The notes: generated by a model from the sequence alone, not told the origin. A stretch of 64,000 bases of DNA from an uncultured bacterium (GCA_947383145.1 CANDCH010000001.1:186001-250000), one strand, 5' to 3'. Positions 19,335-27,733 are shown, numbered from the stretch's first letter. Numbers and translations are program-made.

Positions 19335-19364
19335 TTGACACGCGCCTGCCCCATGCCGTAAAAT
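19335..19364 (+). promoter_or_regulatory. Sigma-A promoter of the hxlR-family gene
   Basis: -35 TTGACA (19335-19340), 18-bp spacer, -10 TAAAAT (19359-19364). Confidence 0.7.
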
Positions 19365-19413
19365 TGTGCTGTACATCCCTGATGGCAACTATGGGAAATT
19401 GGAGGGAATTCGT

Positions 19414-19743
19414 ATGACAACTGCGGCAAAGAAACTGCCGGCCTGTCCAGTGGAAACTACCTTGACTTTGATTGGCGACAAATGGAAGGTATTGATTCTG
19501 CGGGATCTGCTCCCAGGCACAAAGCGGTTTGGAGAATTGAGAAAGTCCATTGGGGCGGTCAGCCAAAAGGTGCTGACCACCCAGCTGCGGCAGATGGAGG
19601 ACAGCGGGCTGCTTGTCCGTACGGTCTATGCCGAGGTTCCGCCCAGGGTGGAATATGCGCTGACAGAGCTGGGATACAGCCTGAAGCCTGTTCTGGATGC
19701 CATGGGGACATGGGGCCGGGAGTACAAGGCAAAACAGGTCTGA
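19414..19743 (+). CDS. HxlR-family winged-helix regulator
   Basis: This 109-residue protein with the HxlR/MarR-like winged helix begins with the conserved ACPVETTLTLIGDKWK, followed by RFGELRKSIGAVSQKVLTTQLR (recognition helix) and the wing. The cysteine in CPVE is conserved in redox- or electrophile-sensing members. The ATG at 19414 has GGAGGG 7 bases upstream. An upstream ATG at 19366 lacks one. It is divergent from the FMN/ferredoxin operon and probably controls it through the palindrome between them. A role in sensing reactive species is inferred from the flavin and SirTM genes in that operon. Confidence 0.88.
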   Translation: MTTAAKKLPACPVETTLTLIGDKWKVLILRDLLPGTKRFGELRKSIGAVSQKVLTTQLRQMEDSGLLVRTVYAEVPPRVEYALTELGYSLKPVLDAMGTWGREYKAKQV

Positions 19744-19824
19744 CAATTTCCTCTAAGGCCCTCAAAGCGCTGGAATACAAGCCGGACAGCTTCAGCGTCA
19801 AACCTTTTTGCCGCCTGGATGATA

Positions 19825-19877
19825 TTAAGGAGCCACTGATTAAATCGGCAAGAACGATTTAATCAGTGGCTCCTTAA
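19825..19877. repeat. Perfect 23-bp inverted repeat, small palindromic element
   Basis: Arms 19825-19847 and 19855-19877 are exact inverted copies with a 7-base loop GCAAGAA. An 18-base part (CTGATTAAATCGGCAAGA, 19836-19853) recurs at 35193-35210, so it is a dispersed repeat and not only a terminator of the hxlR-family gene. Confidence 0.8.
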
Positions 19878-19889
19878 AACCAACCCTCT

Positions 19890-20285
19890 TTGAAGTCCGC
19901 GTGGGCTCATCGTCCGCCGCTTCCCCCGCACCCTCCACCTCCACCCGGGCTGGATCATTGACAGCGGCGATACGGCTCATGATATGGGAAGTAACGGGAC
20001 AGCTCGAAAACAGCCGGTCATCAAAATGCAGCCGCCAGGAGCCGGAGGCCGGTTTCGCCGCCCAGGGCAGACGCTCCATCCGCTGCCTGCCGTAGAGTAT
20101 AGGCATCATCCCGCTGATGCCGTCTGCCCCGGCGTATACCCGGATTTGATAGAGGTTTGGGCTGCTGAGGGTGGTCTTTCCAAGACCAGCCGCCGTTTGT
20201 ATTCGGGATCGGCATAGCGGTCACAATACCCGTCCTTTTCGTATGGGATGGCCAGAAAGCTCATCAGGAAGATATCGAGCGTATG
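19890..20285 (-). pseudogene. Remnant of an unrecognised coding sequence with a frameshift
   Basis: Two minus-strand frames read as one protein-like sequence. The upstream part has FLMSFLAIPYEKDGYCDRYADPEYKRR. After a frame change near 20170 it continues as NLYQIRVYAGADGISGMMP and GRQRMERLPWAAKP up to the palindromic repeat. The composition is protein-like but no family is recognised. There is no start codon with a ribosome site and no intact frame. The 544-base gap 19744-20287 holds otherwise only the 23-bp palindrome. Confidence 0.4.
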
Positions 20286-20287
20286 GA

Positions 20288-21031
20288 TCAGACCACCTCT
20301 ATGCCGGTGTACTCCAAATATCTGCGGTCGTCCAGGCGGTCGGTGATGATCCGTGCGCCGTCCAGGGGCATGACCGTCGCGGCGGTGATGATGCCGAACT
20401 TGCTGGAGTCCGCCAGAACCCAGGTATCCCTGGCATGGGCGGCGGCGGTGCGCTTTACCATGGCCTCCTCCGGGTCCGGGGTGGTAAAGCCGGGGTCCAC
20501 GGCGATGCCGTTGGTGCCGAGAAAGGCCTTTGTGAAGTTATACTGTTTCAAGCACTGGACGGCTTCCGCGCCGATGATGGCCAAAGTCCCCGGTTTGAGC
20601 ACGCCGCCCAGCACATAGGCGTGCAGCCCCCGCAGAGGCAGGCGCTGGACGCATTCCACGCTGTTGGTCACAAAGGTGGCCTGGGCCGCCTGGATATACT
20701 CGATCATGTGCATGACCGTGGAGCCCGCATCCAGGTAGACCACGTCGTTGTCCGTAATCAGCCCCGCGGCATAGCGGGCCACGCGCATTTTTTCCGCAGC
20801 GTGAAGCTGGCGCTTCTCATCCATGTTGAGCTCCTCGCCGTGGAACTCTTTTCGGATCGGAAGAGCCCCGCCGTGGACCTTGTTCAGCTTTCCCCGCCGG
20901 GCCAGCTCGTTCAGGTCCCTGCGAATCGTCGCCTCCGACGCCCCGGTCACCTGGCACAGATGGGCCACGCTCACCGATTGTTCCTTTTCCAACTCCGCCA
21001 AAATGGCCTCCATACGCAGCTCCGCCAGCAT
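20288..21031 (-). CDS. DeoR/GlpR-family sugar-responsive repressor
   Basis: This 247-residue protein has the N-terminal DeoR HTH (SVAHLCQVTGASEATIRRDLNELARRGKLNKVHGGAL) and the C-terminal DeoRC sensor domain (YLDAGSTVMHMIEYI, TNSVECV, VLGGVLKPGTLAIIG), which binds phosphorylated sugars. The ATG at 21031 has GGAGGTG 8 bases upstream. The in-frame extension to 21175 lacks one. It lies at the end of the PTS/fruK operon but has its own promoter. It is the best candidate to bind the TTCAATCA repeats before fruK, probably with fructose-1-phosphate or a hexitol phosphate as effector (inference). Confidence 0.88.
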   Translation of the reverse strand: MLAELRMEAILAELEKEQSVSVAHLCQVTGASEATIRRDLNELARRGKLNKVHGGALPIRKEFHGEELNMDEKRQLHAAEKMRVARYAAGLITDNDVVYLDAGSTVMHMIEYIQAAQATFVTNSVECVQRLPLRGLHAYVLGGVLKPGTLAIIGAEAVQCLKQYNFTKAFLGTNGIAVDPGFTTPDPEEAMVKRTAAAHARDTWVLADSSKFGIITAATVMPLDGARIITDRLDDRRYLEYTGIEVV

Positions 21032-21110
21032 AGGCCGGACACCTCCGTGCATCAATCGTTTTATCTCCGCCCTCCCATTCCCGTCCGGCAGGAGGACCGA
21101 GCGCAATTTC

Positions 21111-21139
21111 ATCATATCATCAAAAATAAGCACGGTCAA
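21111..21139 (-). promoter_or_regulatory. Sigma-A promoter of the deoR-family gene
   Basis: Minus strand: -35 TTGACC (21134-21139), 17-bp spacer, -10 TATGAT (21111-21116). Confidence 0.72.
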
Positions 21140-21170
21140 GAATATTCCGCCATTTTCGCCCATTGACGCG

Positions 21171-21204
21171 CCCACCTTCCCCGCCGCTGGGCGGGGAAGG
21201 TGGG
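21171..21204 (-). terminator. Hairpin after the dehydrogenase gene
   Basis: Perfect 15-bp stem CCCACCTTCCCCGCC / GGCGGGGAAGGTGGG with a GCTG/CAGC loop, 10 bases after the dehydrogenase stop. It lacks a T-run. It probably ends or attenuates the PTS operon before the deoR-family gene. Confidence 0.65.
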
Positions 21205-21213
21205 TAAATTGAT

Positions 21214-22476
21214 TTATTTAACCCCGAAATGCTCAAACAGGATCTTTTCCGCCTCGGCGTTCCACAAGCCGTTGTGGGCGTCGCAGGAGTCGGCCAGCTT
21301 GGCGAACAGCGGGTCGGTTTTGCCCTTCTCCCGGAAGTCCTCAATGGCGGTGAGGGGCATATCGAACTGGGTGTAGGTCAGCTTCTTTCCGCCGGGGATG
21401 TTGGGCAGGTTGGCGGTGGCGTCCACAATGGAGTCGAGGCCGCCCACATGGGTGACCATGACGGCGGGACGGATCTTACCCTCGGCGGACAGGCGCAGGC
21501 ACTCCTTCAGATCGTCGGTGTTGCCGCCGGTGGTGCCCATGATGTGGGTCGAGGTGTAGTGGCAGTTGTACAGGTTGATCTCAGCGGAAAAATCCTTGTT
21601 GGAGGGACCCGCGAAGAAGTTCATGCAGCCGTCGAAGCCCAGCAGCTTGTCGGCCATCTCGGCCAGGGGGCGGATGGGGGCGTACACGAAGATGTCGTCA
21701 TAGCCCTTTCCGCCGGTGAGGGCCATCAGGTCGGCCAGCTGATCGGCGCACTCGTTGGGGTTGACGTACACCAGCTTGATGCCGTGCTTGGCGGCCTCTG
21801 CCTCGGGGATGAGCTGGCGGGCCCGAGCGATGCGGTCGTTAGACACGTCGGTGACCACCACCATGCCGGGTTTTTTCTCCAGCGCCATGGGATACTCGAT
21901 GGCCCCCAGGCCCATGGGGCCGCAGCCGCCCATAATGAGGACATTGCCGCCCTCCTTGACGCCGATGGAGTGGTCGTGGTTGATCTTGTTGGTGTGGTAG
22001 TTGCCGTAGTAGCCGCCCACGATGCAGCTCATGGGTTCGCCCAGGCTGGCGTCAAAATAGCTCTCGCCGTCGTAGTGGAGCAGACAGCCCAGCTCCATGA
22101 CCTCGTGGGGCATGATGCAGTAGGTGGCGGCCCCGCCGCACCAGCGGTAGGAGTAGCCGGGGGAGTCCAGCTTGCCCTTGTAGTTCAGAGCGGGTTGCTG
22201 GGCGAACTTCTCGCCGGGCTTGAACTCGTGCTGCCACTTCTTGCCCACCTTCACGATGTCCCCGGCGAACTCGTGGCCGATGATGACCGGGTTGACATCC
22301 ACATCCTGGGGGCAGCGCTTGTGGGCCTTGCCCTGGATGAGCAGTTTGTAGGTGGACATACAGATACTGTCGCTCATGACCCGGACCAGGATCTCGTCGT
22401 CCTTAATTTCGGGCAGCTCAAATTCCTCCAGACGGATATCGTTGGCGCCGTACAGGCGCACACCTTTTACTTTCAT
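21214..22476 (-). CDS. SorE-like zinc-containing medium-chain dehydrogenase (sugar-phosphate oxidoreductase)
   Basis: This 420-residue MDR-superfamily protein has a catalytic domain with ICMSTYKLL and NPVIIGHEFAGDIVKVGKKW, then a Rossmann domain with MGGCGPMGLGAIEY and VVVTDVSNDRIARA. Its length and features are closest to L-sorbose-1-phosphate reductase (SorE). It could oxidise the hexitol phosphate delivered by the adjacent mannitol-type EII to a ketose phosphate, or act in the reverse direction. AAAGGAGTC precedes the ATG. It is the last gene of the fruK-ptsH-ptsI-EII operon, 72 bases after mtlA. Confidence 0.8.
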   Translation of the reverse strand: MKVKGVRLYGANDIRLEEFELPEIKDDEILVRVMSDSICMSTYKLLIQGKAHKRCPQDVDVNPVIIGHEFAGDIVKVGKKWQHEFKPGEKFAQQPALNYKGKLDSPGYSYRWCGGAATYCIMPHEVMELGCLLHYDGESYFDASLGEPMSCIVGGYYGNYHTNKINHDHSIGVKEGGNVLIMGGCGPMGLGAIEYPMALEKKPGMVVVTDVSNDRIARARQLIPEAEAAKHGIKLVYVNPNECADQLADLMALTGGKGYDDIFVYAPIRPLAEMADKLLGFDGCMNFFAGPSNKDFSAEINLYNCHYTSTHIMGTTGGNTDDLKECLRLSAEGKIRPAVMVTHVGGLDSIVDATANLPNIPGGKKLTYTQFDMPLTAIEDFREKGKTDPLFAKLADSCDAHNGLWNAEAEKILFEHFGVK

Positions 22477-22548
22477 TGTGATTGACTCCTTTCTGCGGGC
22501 TCTCCCGCTCCGTGCGTCCGGCGGCGGGGGCCGCCGGACATGGTTCGT

Positions 22549-24438
22549 TTATCCCAGACCGTTCAGCTTTTGGAACAGGTTCTCGGCATCGGCCCCGGCC
22601 ACCAGCGCGTCGGTGTCATCGTCGGTGGAGGCGATGGCCACGATGCGTCCCAGGACCTCCAGATGTTCCTCTCCCTTGGCGGCGATGCCCACCACCAGCT
22701 TCACCTTGTCGCCGTTCCAGTCGATGCCGCCGGGGTAGGTCATGACCACCACGCCGGTTTTCTTGATGAGCGGCTTCACGTCGTTGGTGCCGTGGGGGAT
22801 GGCCACGTGGCTTCCGATGGCCACGGAGAAACTGGCCTCCCGGTCCAGCATGCCCTGGATGTAGTTCTCGTCCACATAGCCGCTGTCCACCATCAGCCGC
22901 CCGCAGGCCCGAATGGCCTCCTCGGGGGTGACGGGGGCGCAGCCCAGCACGATGTTTTTGCGCTCCAGCAGGATGGGCTTTCCACCGGCGGCGGGCGCGG
23001 GCTCTTCAGCGGCGGGAACCGCTTCGGAAGTGGGGGCGGAGCCGCCCTTCTGGGCCTGGAGCAGCTCGTCTACCAGTGTGTCGTACTCCGGCGCGCCCAT
23101 GAAGTTGTGGATGGGAATGATGCGCGCCTGGGGAGCCCGCTGGGCGGCCCGGCCGGACAGCTCATGGTGGGTGACAACGATCTGGCAGTCGCCGGGAATC
23201 TCAGAGACAGGGTGGTGGATGACCTCGATGCCGGCGACGCCCGCCTCCTTGAGCTTGTTGCGCAGCATCGTCGCGCCCATGGCGGAGGAACCCATGCCCG
23301 CGTCGCAGGCAAAGACGATTTTCTTCACGTCCTTGGCGCTGACAGCCGCGCCGGTGCTGGCCTCCGCGGCCTGACCCTTGGAGGCGGCCTTGCTGGCGGC
23401 CACCTGGGCCTGGGCGTCGGCCAGACTGGCGTCCCTGCCAAAGAATTTCAGCAGGAATACGGAGACGGCGAAGCTGACCACGGCGGCGGCGCCAATGCCC
23501 AGGATGTTGGCAAAATAGCAGTCCTTGGGAGTCAGCATCATCTCGGCGATGATGCTGCCGGGGGAGGCGGGGCCCTTCAAGCCGCCGCCCAGCAGGTTCA
23601 GGAGGAAGATGCCCGCCATATTGCCCGCCATGGGACCTAGAATGACGATGGGATTCATCAGCACATAGGGGAAGTAGATCTCATGGATGCCGCCCACGAA
23701 CTGGATGACGGCGGCGGCGCCCGCGGAGGAGCGGGTCTCGCCCTTGCCGGCCACACAGTAGGCCAGCAGCAGGCCCAGGCCGGGGCCGGGGTTGGACTCG
23801 ATCATGAACAGGATGGACTTGCCCACTTCCAAGGCCTGCTCTGTGCCGATGGGGGTGAAGATGCCGTGGTTGATGGCGTTGTTCAGGAACAGCACCTTGG
23901 CGGGCTCCACCAGAATGGCGGTGACGGGCAGCAGGCCCAGGTTCACCAGGGCGTTGACGCCCGCGCCCAGCAGGGTGGTCAGGGCCACGCACACGGGGCC
24001 GATGAGGAAGATGGACAGGATGGCCAGCAGCGCGCCGATGATGCCCACGGAGAAGTTGTTGACCACCATCTCGAAGCCGGCGGGAATATGGCCCTCCATC
24101 TTCTCGTCAAACTTCTTGATGCACCAGCCGCCCAGGGGACCGCAGATCATGGCGCCGATGAACATGGTGCTCTCGGTGGAGGCGATGGCTCCCAAGGTGG
24201 CAAGCGCGCCGGTGACGGCGCCCTTCTGCCCGCCCACCACCTTGCCGCCGGTGTAGCCGATGAGGATGGGCAGCAGGTAGGAGAGCATGGGAGTGACCAT
24301 GCCCGCGATGGTCTCATTGGGCAGCCAGCCGTCCTTGATGAACAGGGCGGCGATGAGGCCCCAGGCGATGAAGGCCCCGATGTTGGGCATGACCATCCCA
24401 CTGAGGAAGCGCCCGAATTTTTGTACTCGTTCTTTCAT
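22549..24438 (-). CDS. mtlA: Mannitol-type PTS EIICBA permease
   Basis: This 629-residue protein has the EIIC-EIIB-EIIA order of E. coli MtlA (637 aa). The EIIC membrane domain runs to about residue 340 and includes the GGIHEIYFPYVLMNP signature. EIIB has the phospho-cysteine at about 377 in FACDAGMGSSAMGA, and EIIA has the phospho-histidine at about 548 in AIPHGT. Ala-rich linkers join the domains. It imports and phosphorylates a hexitol such as mannitol at the cytoplasmic membrane. Given fruK and a SorE-like dehydrogenase in the operon, the true substrate could be another polyol or ketose. Confidence 0.9.
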   Translation of the reverse strand: MKERVQKFGRFLSGMVMPNIGAFIAWGLIAALFIKDGWLPNETIAGMVTPMLSYLLPILIGYTGGKVVGGQKGAVTGALATLGAIASTESTMFIGAMICGPLGGWCIKKFDEKMEGHIPAGFEMVVNNFSVGIIGALLAILSIFLIGPVCVALTTLLGAGVNALVNLGLLPVTAILVEPAKVLFLNNAINHGIFTPIGTEQALEVGKSILFMIESNPGPGLGLLLAYCVAGKGETRSSAGAAAVIQFVGGIHEIYFPYVLMNPIVILGPMAGNMAGIFLLNLLGGGLKGPASPGSIIAEMMLTPKDCYFANILGIGAAAVVSFAVSVFLLKFFGRDASLADAQAQVAASKAASKGQAAEASTGAAVSAKDVKKIVFACDAGMGSSAMGATMLRNKLKEAGVAGIEVIHHPVSEIPGDCQIVVTHHELSGRAAQRAPQARIIPIHNFMGAPEYDTLVDELLQAQKGGSAPTSEAVPAAEEPAPAAGGKPILLERKNIVLGCAPVTPEEAIRACGRLMVDSGYVDENYIQGMLDREASFSVAIGSHVAIPHGTNDVKPLIKKTGVVVMTYPGGIDWNGDKVKLVVGIAAKGEEHLEVLGRIVAIASTDDDTDALVAGADAENLFQKLNGLG

Positions 24439-24469
24439 AGGATACGTCCTTTCCTGGTGAGCCCGCCGG

Positions 24470-26182
24470 TCAGTCAGATACAGCGGCGCTCAGATAGCCC
24501 TCCACCCCGGCGGCGGTGGACAGGCCCATGGCCTCCTGGGTGACCCGCTTGGCCTTCTCCCCCCGCCAGCGGTGGATATTGGCCCGGGTGTCCAGAACCG
24601 AGGAGATGCTGACGGAAAACTCGTCTAGCCCCCAGGTCATGAGCAGGGGAGCCAGACAGGGGTCGGCGGCGGCCTCGCCGCACATGCCCACCGGAATTCC
24701 CGCCTCCTTGGCGGCGGCGATGACGTTCCGGATGGAGCGCAGCACAGAGGGCTGGAAGGTCTTGTACAGCTTTTCCACCTTGGCGTTTCCACGGTCCACC
24801 GCCATGGTGTACTGGGTCAGGTCATTGGTGCCGATGGAGAAGAAGTCGCTCTCCTTGGCCAGCAGGTCGGCGATGAGGGCTGCGGAGGGGGTCTCCGCCA
24901 TGATGCCCACCTTGATATCTCTGTCGTAGGGCAGTCCTTCGGCGTCCAGCTCGTCCTTGCACTGGTCCAGCAGCTCCCGGGCCGCCCGGACTTCCTCCAC
25001 GCAGGTCACCAGGGGGAGCATGATCTTGATATTCTTTTCCCCGGCCCCCGCCCGGAGCAAAGCCCGCAGCTGGACCTTATACAGCTCGGGCCGGTCCAGG
25101 CAGTAGCGGATTGCCCGGTGGCCCAGGAAGGGGTTGTCCTCCTTGTCCATGCCCAGGTACTCGATGGCCTTGTCTCCGCCCACGTCCAGGGTGCGGATGA
25201 TGACCTCCTTCCCGGCCATGATCTTGGACACGGCCTGATAGGCCTCGTATTGCACCCCCTCGTCGGGGAGGCTGGTTCGGTTCATGAACAAAAACTCGGT
25301 GCGGAACAGCCCGATACCCTCCGCGCCGGACTGGGCGGCGGCCTCCGCCTCGGCCACAGAGCCGATGTTCGCGTAGAGGTGGTACACCTTACCGTCGGCG
25401 TCCACGGTGGCACGGTCCCGGTAGACCTCCAGCGCCGCCCGCCTGGCAAAAAACTCCTGCTGGCGCTTGAGGTACCCGGCACGGGTGCTCTCGTCCGGGT
25501 TCAGGATGGCCTTGCCTTCGCTGCCGTCCACGATGAGGCCGTCGCCGTCCTTGATGAGGTCCAGCGCCTTGGGGACGCTGAGCACCGCGGGCAGCTCCAA
25601 CGCCCGGGCCAGGATGGCGGAGTGGCTGGTCCTGCCGCCCACCTCGGTGAGGATGCCCGCGATGTTCTCCCGGCTCAGTCCCACCGTCATGGAGGGGGTC
25701 AGGTCCCGGGCCACCAGCACGCTCCCGGCGGGGAGCTGGGACAGGTCCACCCCGGTCACGCCCAGCAGGACGGCCAGCAGGCGGTCCCGGATGTCCCGCA
25801 CGTCGGTGGCCCGCTGGCGCATGAGCTCATCCTCCACACCGGCGAACATATCCGCGTACATGGTGCAGATGGCGTCCACGGCGGCCTCGGCGCAGGAGCC
25901 GTTGTCGATGGCCTCCTCCATCTGGGAGTGCATGAAGGGATCGGCCAGCATGGTGATCTGACCGATGAGGATCTCGGCCTCCTTCTCGCCCACCCGTTCC
26001 CGAATGCGCTTGGCCATGGCGTCGGTGCGGTCCTCAAATTCCTCCAACGCGGCCTGGAGGCGGTCCTTTTCCGACTCCTTGCCGGAGTAAGCCACGCCGG
26101 AATAGTCCAGCTTTTCCTCCCGCACACAGACGGCGCGGCCCAGGCCCACGCCGCCGGACGCGGCGATGCCCTGTAAGATCAT
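24470..26182 (-). CDS. ptsI: Phosphoenolpyruvate-protein phosphotransferase (PTS enzyme I)
   Basis: This 570-residue enzyme transfers phosphate from phosphoenolpyruvate to HPr. It has the N-terminal HPr-binding domain, the phospho-histidine loop GGRTSHSAILARALELPAV (His about 187) and the C-terminal PEP-binding TIM barrel (LFRTEFLFMNR, GTNDLTQYTMAVDRGN, GMCGEAAADP with the catalytic Cys). The length is normal and all motifs are intact. It lies between ptsH and mtlA in the same operon with short gaps. Confidence 0.95.
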   Translation of the reverse strand: MILQGIAASGGVGLGRAVCVREEKLDYSGVAYSGKESEKDRLQAALEEFEDRTDAMAKRIRERVGEKEAEILIGQITMLADPFMHSQMEEAIDNGSCAEAAVDAICTMYADMFAGVEDELMRQRATDVRDIRDRLLAVLLGVTGVDLSQLPAGSVLVARDLTPSMTVGLSRENIAGILTEVGGRTSHSAILARALELPAVLSVPKALDLIKDGDGLIVDGSEGKAILNPDESTRAGYLKRQQEFFARRAALEVYRDRATVDADGKVYHLYANIGSVAEAEAAAQSGAEGIGLFRTEFLFMNRTSLPDEGVQYEAYQAVSKIMAGKEVIIRTLDVGGDKAIEYLGMDKEDNPFLGHRAIRYCLDRPELYKVQLRALLRAGAGEKNIKIMLPLVTCVEEVRAARELLDQCKDELDAEGLPYDRDIKVGIMAETPSAALIADLLAKESDFFSIGTNDLTQYTMAVDRGNAKVEKLYKTFQPSVLRSIRNVIAAAKEAGIPVGMCGEAAADPCLAPLLMTWGLDEFSVSISSVLDTRANIHRWRGEKAKRVTQEAMGLSTAAGVEGYLSAAVSD

Positions 26183-26239
26183 CTGTCATACCTCCTGTCG
26201 GTTTTGTGGGGCGGGGGGACGGCCCCCCGCCTATGGGGC

Positions 26240-26506
26240 TCAGAGGTCGCCCAGACCGGAGTCCACCAGCTCCACGGCGCGGGCCAGCGCCTCGTTTTCC
26301 TGCTCCCCGGAGCACTGGATCTCAATCTCACAGCCCTGCTTGATGCAGGCGGCCATCAGGTTCATGATGGACTTGGCGTTGATGGTCTTGCCGTTGCACA
26401 GGAGGGTGACGTCGCACTTGAACTTGCCCATTTCGCCCACGAACACCTGAGCGGGGCGCATGTGCATACCCTGGGGGTTGATGACCTTCGTTTTCGCGCT
26501 TACCAT
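26240..26506 (-). CDS. ptsH: PTS phosphocarrier protein HPr
   Basis: This 88-residue HPr has His15 (GMHMRPA) for EI-dependent phosphorylation and Ser46 (NAKSIMNLMA) for HPr-kinase control, as expected in Firmicutes. The ATG at 26506 has AAAGGAAG upstream and puts His and Ser exactly at positions 15 and 46. The in-frame ATG at 26524 does not. It is the second gene of the operon, between fruK and ptsI. Confidence 0.95.
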   Translation of the reverse strand: MVSAKTKVINPQGMHMRPAQVFVGEMGKFKCDVTLLCNGKTINAKSIMNLMAACIKQGCEIEIQCSGEQENEALARAVELVDSGLGDL

Positions 26507-26593
26507 AGTAATACTTCCTTTCATAATTGAGTGTGATCGAATTTGTTTTATGGATTCGGCCCAGCCGGGCCGTGGACCACAGGGGGCGGGGAG

Positions 26594-27496
26594 TCAGAAT
26601 GTATTCAGCAGGGCCAGCACCTCGGGCTCGGTGGCCAGCCCGTCGGAGAAAGCGGTGGCGGACCCGGCGGCGGCACCCATGCGATGGGCGGCGGCATAGT
26701 CCCCGGTTTTCAGCCAGCCCGCCAGGAAGCCCGCCACCATGGAGTCCCCCGCGCCCACGCTGTTGCGGACCTGGCCCTTTGGCACGCCCAGTTTGTGGAC
26801 GCCGCCGGTCTCGTCCAGCAGCAGGGAGCCGTCCCCGGCCATGGACACCAGCACGTTTCGGGCGCCCTTCTCCTGGAGCTTTTTCGCGCAGTCCGCGATC
26901 TCCTGGTCGGCGCGGAGGACCTTGCCGAAAATCTCGCCCAGCTCGTGGTTGTTGGGTTTGACGAGGAAGGGTTTGTAGGGCAGCACCGCGCACAACAGGT
27001 CCCGCGTGGCGTCCACCACGGTGAGGATGTCCCGGCCCTCCAGCCGGGCCAGGATCTTCTGGTACACGTCATCCGGCAGAGAGGTGGGAATGGAGCCGGA
27101 CAGGTCCAGCACGTCCCCGCCCTGCAAACGGTCCAGCTTGACGAACAGCTTCTCCAGCGCGGCGGCGGGGATGGCCGGACCCCGGCCGTTGATCTCGGTC
27201 TCCTCCCCCGCCTTGATCTTCACGTTGATGCGGGTCAATCCCTCCGGCAGCCAGATGAAATCGGTCTGGATGCCGCTGTCCCGCAGGCCGCGCTCCAGCG
27301 CCTGGCCGGTGAACCCGGCCAGAAAGCCCAGGGCCACGTTTTGGATGCCCAGATTGCGCAGAACGGTGGATACGTTGATGCCCTTGCCGCCGAACTGCAC
27401 CTCCTCGCTCTGGGTGCGGTTGATGTCCCCGGCCCGGAATCCGTCCATACGGACTACGTAGTCCAGGGCTGGATTAAATGTGACAGTGTAGACCAT
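26594..27496 (-). CDS. fruK: 1-phosphofructokinase (PfkB family)
   Basis: This 300-residue PfkB-family kinase starts with TVTFNPALDYVVRM, has QFGGKGINVSTVLRNLG (substrate loop) and ends with the NSVGAGDSMVAGFLAGW catalytic-anion-hole motif with Asp as base. It phosphorylates fructose-1-phosphate to fructose-1,6-bisphosphate. Tagatose-6-phosphate kinase is a close alternative. It is the first gene of the operon, 85 bases after the predicted transcription start, with AGGGGGT before the ATG. Confidence 0.9.
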   Translation of the reverse strand: MVYTVTFNPALDYVVRMDGFRAGDINRTQSEEVQFGGKGINVSTVLRNLGIQNVALGFLAGFTGQALERGLRDSGIQTDFIWLPEGLTRINVKIKAGEETEINGRGPAIPAAALEKLFVKLDRLQGGDVLDLSGSIPTSLPDDVYQKILARLEGRDILTVVDATRDLLCAVLPYKPFLVKPNNHELGEIFGKVLRADQEIADCAKKLQEKGARNVLVSMAGDGSLLLDETGGVHKLGVPKGQVRNSVGAGDSMVAGFLAGWLKTGDYAAAHRMGAAAGSATAFSDGLATEPEVLALLNTF

Positions 27497-27545
27497 AGCA
27501 AGACCCCCTATTAAAGTGATACTAAAACTGGTGCGTTGTCAGAAT

Positions 27546-27703
27546 TGATTGAATCCGAACTTGTGTGATTGATTTTGATCTGTTGAAATCATAACCCAGA
27601 TTGTCAGAATTGTCAAGCTCATTTCAATCATTTTCAATCACAAATATGGGGACTCAATTTTGTGTGCTATGCACAAACCGCAAGAATCAATCGCGTTCAA
27701 TCA
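27546..27703. promoter_or_regulatory. Array of TTCAATCA-type operators at the PTS operon promoter
   Basis: Octamers related to TTCAATCA occur at 27546-27553 and 27566-27573 (inverse orientation, 20 bp apart), 27623-27630 and 27633-27640 (10 bp apart), and 27686-27693 (ATCAATCG) and 27696-27703 (10 bp apart). All pairs keep 10-bp phasing, as expected for a DeoR-family regulator binding one face of DNA. The pairs lie upstream of the -35, far upstream, and in the early transcribed region. Confidence 0.75.
27588..27616 (-). promoter_or_regulatory. Sigma-A promoter of the fruK-ptsH-ptsI-mtlA operon
   Basis: Minus strand: -35 TTGACA (27611-27616), 17-bp spacer, -10 TATGAT (27588-27593). The leader is about 85 bases. 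Confidence 0.85.
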
Positions 27704-27733
27704 TCCTCTGCACGTAAGACCATCCGAGTTTAC

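Noticed and set aside
27546..27703. CRISPR-like repeats
   Set aside because: The octamers are short operators with 10-bp phasing, with no 25-40 base repeats or spacers. No CRISPR array was seen anywhere in the window.
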